NCBI GenBank assembly: GCA_002496355.1
Contig: DAJP01000054.1
Location: 2,748-13,741 of the forward strand
Source: Euryarchaeota archaeon UBA346
GTDB lineage: Archaea; Thermoplasmatota; E2; DHVEG-1
DNA: 10,994 nt
Direction of reading: 5' to 3'
Positions 7,828-10,994 of the stretch are shown here, one piece after another. Positions within the stretch are counted from its first letter, which is position 1; each line of letters starts with the position of its first letter. The translations under genes were made by a program, and so were the position numbers. The notes beneath the pieces are model-generated. The model saw nothing but the letters and a program-made list of their open reading frames with translations, was not told where the DNA came from and searched no databases.

Positions 7828-9369
7828 TGCTTCTGTCACCCGACGAAGAACAAACTCTTTGGAGAGGTTCGATAAAAAGAACCCCGCGCGTGGTCCTCGT
7901 TCCTGTCCTAGAATGATCTGGTAGATCGCGCTAAACGCGGTTTTAATCGGGATTGTTGTTTCTTCAGAGATCGCGTAAATAGCATTGTGTATCGCCTCAG
8001 GATCCCAGGAGAGATCGGGAATCTTCTCTTTGAATAGAAAGAGAATCTTTTTCTGTTCGTCTGAAAGGATGACGTTTGGTAGAATCTCTTTGACTTCGAA
8101 TTTGACTTCATCTGGTGCGAAGGCGCTTAGCCAAAAACGAACATGTTCAGCCCGTTGCTGGAGGTGTTCTTCATCCTCTTTTGTCAGTTTCTTTGGAAGT
8201 TGCCCATTTCGTATCAATATCTCCTTAACCTCCCACCATGTTTTTGCGATCTGGTTCAATGTCACCAGGTGCCGATAGGGGAGGTGCAAGGGCATTTTCT
8301 TTGGGATGTGATACGGTTGCGATAACTCATAGATTTTCTTGAATTCCTTCATCCCTTTGATTTCTGCTTCTTCTCCGAAATACACCTCTTCTTCTTTATC
8401 GTATTCATCAACAAGGGTGAGCAACCCTAAGCCTGAGTCAAACACAATATGTCTGTTTGGCTGGTTTCTCATGATCAGGAAACGGAGCACTTCAGGCGGC
8501 GTCATTCGAAGCATGTCCTCACCGCTCACCGCCGTCCCCTTGGAGCTATGCATCGCCCCCATTCCTTTTAACAGGATGAACTCATAGACAAGCAATCCAG
8601 GGGCGGGATAATGATAGACCTCCGCAGAAATCTTTGCTCCGGTCTCCCGAGTGCCACCGACCGTCGCATGGTCTTTACCGCAAGGTTCGAAGGTGACCCC
8701 AAGCATCCTCCAGCGTGCTGGCCAGTCCACCCGCCAGGGGAGTTTCCCTTGACCTCCTTTCCGGATATCGACCTCACCAATGTGTCCACAGTCACAGGTA
8801 TATTCCACATTAGGGAACTCGTACAGATTCGGATGTGTCGTAGAGAGACGACCACACGTCTCACATTTCACGTTAAAGGGTAACCAGTCATTTGGCATCT
8901 TCCGTCCGGAGAGCGTTTCAAGAATATGTTTGATCTTCGTCGTGTTCTCAAGCGCTATCTGAATCGATTCGTTGTACTCCCCTTTAGAATACATTTCACT
9001 GGCTCGATACACCCGTGGGTTCACTCCTATCGTATGGAGCGATCCTAAAAAAGAGACCAAATAATGATCCGCGTAACTTGTATGTTTCCCACATGGACAA
9101 GGGATATCTGAGAGAGGTTTGCCGACATATTCCTGATACGAGGAAGGTAGATGAGGGTACACCTTCCGCAACGGGTCGTAATCATCACAGATGTAGATGA
9201 AATCAGCATCCCCGCCTTTCTCTATGAGACATCGATAGACAGCATCTGTGGTCAGAATCTCCCGCATGTTCCCAATATGAATCGGACCAGAGGGAGTAAT
9301 CCCCGTTGCTAGTACATGCTTTGTCTGCTTTTTCAGTAGTTCTTCTGCTAAAACATCTGCCCAATGCAT
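7819..9369 (-). CDS. lysS: Lysyl-tRNA synthetase, class I (archaeal)
   Basis: A 516-aa class I LysRS that charges tRNA-Lys with lysine. This form is found in most archaea and a few bacteria and is unrelated to the common class II enzyme. The HIGH-type motif SGPIHIGN (27-34) and the KMSKS-type motif MHSSKG (273-278) mark the catalytic Rossmann fold. Paired cysteines CPCGKH (91-96), CETCG (169-173) and CDCGH (192-196) suggest zinc binding. TITPSGP-like and KDHATVGGTRETG (232-244) segments fit the family. The C-terminal third is a helical anticodon-binding domain. The start at 9369 is supported by GGAGG (9381-9377) seven bases upstream. It follows gfcR by 26 bases with no promoter evident between, so the two are probably co-transcribed. 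Length is normal. Confidence 0.98.
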   Translation of the reverse strand: MHWADVLAEELLKKQTKHVLATGITPSGPIHIGNMREILTTDAVYRCLIEKGGDADFIYICDDYDPLRKVYPHLPSSYQEYVGKPLSDIPCPCGKHTSYADHYLVSFLGSLHTIGVNPRVYRASEMYSKGEYNESIQIALENTTKIKHILETLSGRKMPNDWLPFNVKCETCGRLSTTHPNLYEFPNVEYTCDCGHIGEVDIRKGGQGKLPWRVDWPARWRMLGVTFEPCGKDHATVGGTRETGAKISAEVYHYPAPGLLVYEFILLKGMGAMHSSKGTAVSGEDMLRMTPPEVLRFLIMRNQPNRHIVFDSGLGLLTLVDEYDKEEEVYFGEEAEIKGMKEFKKIYELSQPYHIPKKMPLHLPYRHLVTLNQIAKTWWEVKEILIRNGQLPKKLTKEDEEHLQQRAEHVRFWLSAFAPDEVKFEVKEILPNVILSDEQKKILFLFKEKIPDLSWDPEAIHNAIYAISEETTIPIKTAFSAIYQIILGQERGPRAGFFLSNLSKEFVLRRVTEAVK

Positions 9370-9376
9370 AAGGAAT

Positions 9377-9381
9377 CCTCC
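9377..9381 (-). promoter_or_regulatory. Shine-Dalgarno of lysS
   Basis: The minus strand GGAGG lies seven bases before the lysS ATG and matches the 16S 3' end, fixing that start. Confidence 0.7.
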
Positions 9382-9395
9382 AAATGATTATCGCG

Positions 9396-9977
9396 TCAGA
9401 GCGCCCGTGCTCGGATCAAACAGCGCAGCGGCACACCACCGACATCGTTCATGGAGCGTTTGTTCAACAGACAGACGCACAACACGGGGTTTCCTTTTTC
9501 CGCCTTTACTGCCTTAATCGCACTTTTTAAGGTCTCACCGGTTCCAATGACATCATCGACAAGCACGACGTTTTTATTCGCAATCGTCGCATAGTTAGAG
9601 CTAAACGCACCTGTTTTTTCATGGTGAGGACGGAACACAGCAAGATCAAGACCAAGCTCTTCTGCCACATAGGTTGCAAAAGGAATCCCGTTGATCGCGA
9701 TACCGACGACCACTTCGACATCGATTTCTTTTTTTTCCATTTCTTCTAAAATAATATCAGATAAGGCATAGGATATCGACCCGATCCGTGTCGGAGAGAC
9801 ACCGATAGAGCGCCACCCGACCTTCAACTCACCCTCTGGTTTCTTATCCTTCCCCCGAGTTAGTAACCATGCTGCTGTTTCTTTTGAAACATTCAGTTCT
9901 TCGGCGATCTCATAATCAGTAAGTCCACTCTCTTTGTACTTTAACGCTTTTTTAATAAGAGAATCTGTCTCTTTCAT
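9396..9977 (-). CDS. gfcR: GfcR-type HTH-phosphoribosyltransferase regulator (orotate PRTase-like)
   Basis: A 193-aa protein of the archaeal family formerly called PyrE2 or OPRT-like. Residues about 5-42 form a helix-turn-helix (ALKYKESGLTDYEIAEELNV, then SKETAAWLLTRG). Residues about 55-190 form a type I phosphoribosyltransferase fold with an intact PRPP-binding motif VVLVDDVIGTGET (137-149). The enzymatic OPRT loop is replaced by GAFSSNYATI (123-132), which resembles haloarchaeal GfcR, so the domain probably senses a phosphorylated or PRPP-like ligand rather than making orotidylate. In Haloferax, GfcR activates genes of glucose and fructose breakdown; extending that role here is inference. 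GAGGAT precedes the ATG by eight bases. It is the first gene of the gfcR-lysS-mtaB-gap run and is divergent from secG. Confidence 0.9.
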   Translation of the reverse strand: MKETDSLIKKALKYKESGLTDYEIAEELNVSKETAAWLLTRGKDKKPEGELKVGWRSIGVSPTRIGSISYALSDIILEEMEKKEIDVEVVVGIAINGIPFATYVAEELGLDLAVFRPHHEKTGAFSSNYATIANKNVVLVDDVIGTGETLKSAIKAVKAEKGNPVLCVCLLNKRSMNDVGGVPLRCLIRARAL

Positions 9978-10000
9978 ATCAAAACATCCTCAAGATTACG

Positions 10001-10015
10001 TATCGTCCGACGATA
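10001..10015. promoter_or_regulatory. 15-base perfect dyad in the gfcR promoter, candidate operator
   Basis: TATCGTC-C-GACGATA is a perfect inverted repeat with seven-base arms and one central base. It overlaps the downstream edge of the gfcR TATA box and would lie between that box and the transcription start. A regulator bound there would block RNA polymerase; autoregulation by GfcR is the simplest guess. No second copy was found in the window. Confidence 0.55.
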
Positions 10016-10020
10016 TTTAG
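10012..10020 (-). promoter_or_regulatory. TATA box of gfcR
   Basis: The minus strand reads CTAAATATCG, centred about 40 bases before the gfcR ATG. Transcription would start near 9990, leaving a short leader that includes the GAGGAT ribosome site. Confidence 0.5.
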
Positions 10021-10062
10021 ATGTTTGCTCTTTTCCCCTAGAATCATTGAAAAAAAGCATCG

Positions 10063-10078
10063 TAAACCTAAAATACCA
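10063..10078 (+). promoter_or_regulatory. TATA-like box of secG
   Basis: The plus strand reads GTAAACCTAAAATACC, a purine-rich stretch plus AT-rich box, about 36 bases before the secG ATG. Confidence 0.4.
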
Positions 10079-10108
10079 CAAGAACATGCTGTATCACAAC
10101 GTGATCAT

Positions 10109-10276
10109 ATGGCACAAGAGAAAAAAGGAGAAGGATTTCACTCTGGAGCGGGTCTAATCCGGTATTTCGATGCAGAGGAAAAAACCGCATTTAAGATTCC
10201 ACCATGGTTCGTCGTATTTGCTTGCATAGCGACCGCGGTTGTTGTCATCGCTGTTCAATTGTGGAAACCACTCTAA
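10109..10276 (+). CDS. secG: Preprotein translocase subunit Sec61-beta/SecG
   Basis: A 55-aa single-span membrane protein, the small subunit of the archaeal SecYEG/Sec61 channel. The N-terminal cytosolic part carries the family signature SGAGLIRYFDAEE (12-24), then a short amphipathic link, then one hydrophobic helix (about 32-52, PPWFVVFACIATAVVVIAVQ) and a tiny tail. The length is normal for the archaeal protein. The ATG at 10109 is preferred over an in-frame ATG at 10025, which would add 28 residues with no family counterpart and place the start upstream of the TATA box. GTGATC (10101-10106) just before the start is complementary to GATCAC in the 16S 3' end, in the register expected of an extended Shine-Dalgarno. 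Convergent with alaS, 12 bases apart. Confidence 0.93.
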   Translation: MAQEKKGEGFHSGAGLIRYFDAEEKTAFKIPPWFVVFACIATAVVVIAVQLWKPL

Positions 10277-10290
10277 AAAATATTTTTTTT
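10274..10290. terminator. Shared bidirectional terminator between secG and alaS
   Basis: A6-T-A-T8 (10275-10290) overlaps both stop codons and gives T-runs on both strands: eight T for the secG transcript and six T for alaS. It contains the same 15-base string as the terminator at 3341-3355. Confidence 0.6.
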
Positions 10291-10994
10291 ATTTTTTCAA
10301 TTTCTGTACAGTAAGTTCTTTTGCTTTTTGTAACGCATCGTGTATTTTGTCTCTGTTTGGTCCACCACATTGGGTGAGTTTTGGTTTCCCACCACCACTG
10401 CCACCAAGGATTTTTCCCATCTCGGATGCGAGTGGTCGTAGGTCGATATCCACGTCGTCGGATGCAGCAGAGACAAGTTTTTTCCCATCGTAGATATGAA
10501 TGATATACCCTGGTTTTTGGATGATTGCTCCCGCGATGGTGATTGCATCACTGTCGCATATTCCGATGACCATGCGTATGGATGTTCCAGGTATCTCAAA
10601 TGCATCTTGCATTAATTGCTCAATGATATCTGATGAAACCATTTTCTTTTGTTTTTGTGTGTTCTTCCACTCGTTGAATAAATGATTGCAGGCATCAACA
10701 AGGGTCTTTTCGGTTGTTGGTTCCTTTTTGTTTGTTTCATGCAAGAATCGTTGAAGTGTTTTTTCCAGCTGCTCTGCTGAGACGGAGAAGAATTTTTCTG
10801 TTTCCCGTAACTGCTCTGTGATGTTCTCATGATCGGTGATGCTGTAGACTGATGAGAGCATGTCAATGACTCGCTCATAGAGTTTGTGTTCCTCTTTTTG
10901 GTAGGCATCTGCCATTTTTCCTGCGGCAAAGGTGATCCGATTCACACCATCTGCGATCCGTTCAGTTTTCAGGATGCGGACTTTCTCGATTTCC
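10289..10994 (-). CDS. alaS: Alanyl-tRNA synthetase, C-terminal part (cut by window edge)
   Basis: The last 234 or so residues of AlaRS, which charges tRNA-Ala; the catalytic and editing domains lie beyond the window. Reading inward from the edge, the frame is open and gives KTERIADGVNRITFAAGKMA, the conserved end of the editing domain. A helical linker follows. The C-Ala domain then ends in LRPLASEMGKILGGSGGGKP followed by a short tail, the glycine-rich signature of archaeal AlaRS. An internal GTG at 10945 is not a start. The neighbouring tRNA-Ala genes carry the G3:U70 pair that this enzyme recognises, but shared location is probably coincidence. The stop codon lies in a T-rich terminator shared with secG. 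Confidence 0.95.
   Translation of the reverse strand, partial: EIEKVRILKTERIADGVNRITFAAGKMADAYQKEEHKLYERVIDMLSSVYSITDHENITEQLRETEKFFSVSAEQLEKTLQRFLHETNKKEPTTEKTLVDACNHLFNEWKNTQKQKKMVSSDIIEQLMQDAFEIPGTSIRMVIGICDSDAITIAGAIIQKPGYIIHIYDGKKLVSAASDDVDIDLRPLASEMGKILGGSGGGKPKLTQCGGPNRDKIHDALQKAKELTVQKLKK

Noticed and set aside
10025..10108. 28-residue N-terminal extension of SecG
   Set aside because: It lies upstream of the likely TATA box and has no match to the Sec61-beta N-terminus.

Overview
The window is a piece of an archaeal chromosome. The 16S rRNA carries exact archaeal signatures, and the proteins include a class I lysyl-tRNA synthetase, a Sec61-beta/SecG protein, an Lrp/AsnC regulator, an archaeal-form phosphoglycerate kinase and a GfcR-type HTH-phosphoribosyltransferase. 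Promoters look archaeal (AT-rich TATA boxes), terminators are T-runs, and the tRNAs carry no encoded CCA. The linked 16S-tRNA-Ala-23S order is the usual euryarchaeal one. A Thermoplasmata-like or other uncultured euryarchaeal lineage is possible, but I cannot fix the lineage by eye.

Layout. Positions 1-3250 hold an rRNA operon read on the minus strand: promoter region and leader (about 3250-2974), 16S (2973-1505), a spacer with tRNA-Ala(UGC) (1398-1327), and the 5' 1.2 kb of 23S, cut by the window edge. The 16S is flanked by a long inverted repeat that folds into a canonical bulge-helix-bulge processing motif. Positions 3374-4064 hold an Lrp/AsnC-family regulator and a lone tRNA-Ala(CGC). Positions 4121-9977 hold a minus-strand run of five genes, gfcR, lysS, mtaB-like, gap and pgk. 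At the right end secG is on the plus strand, divergent from gfcR and convergent with the C-terminal part of alaS, which runs off the window.

How it works together. The window joins translation (rRNA, two tRNA-Ala, LysRS, a tRNA methylthiotransferase, AlaRS, the SecYEG small subunit) with lower glycolysis/gluconeogenesis (GAPDH and PGK catalyse consecutive steps). Two pairings stand out. lysS is followed by a methylthiotransferase of the family whose known substrate is t6A37 in tRNA-Lys. A homologue of the haloarchaeal sugar-metabolism regulator GfcR heads the gene run containing gap, and a perfect 15-base dyad lies beside its TATA box. GAPDH is of the bacterial class I type while PGK is of the archaeal form, so the two steps appear to have different origins. 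I saw no mobile element, CRISPR array, prophage gene or obvious defence system.
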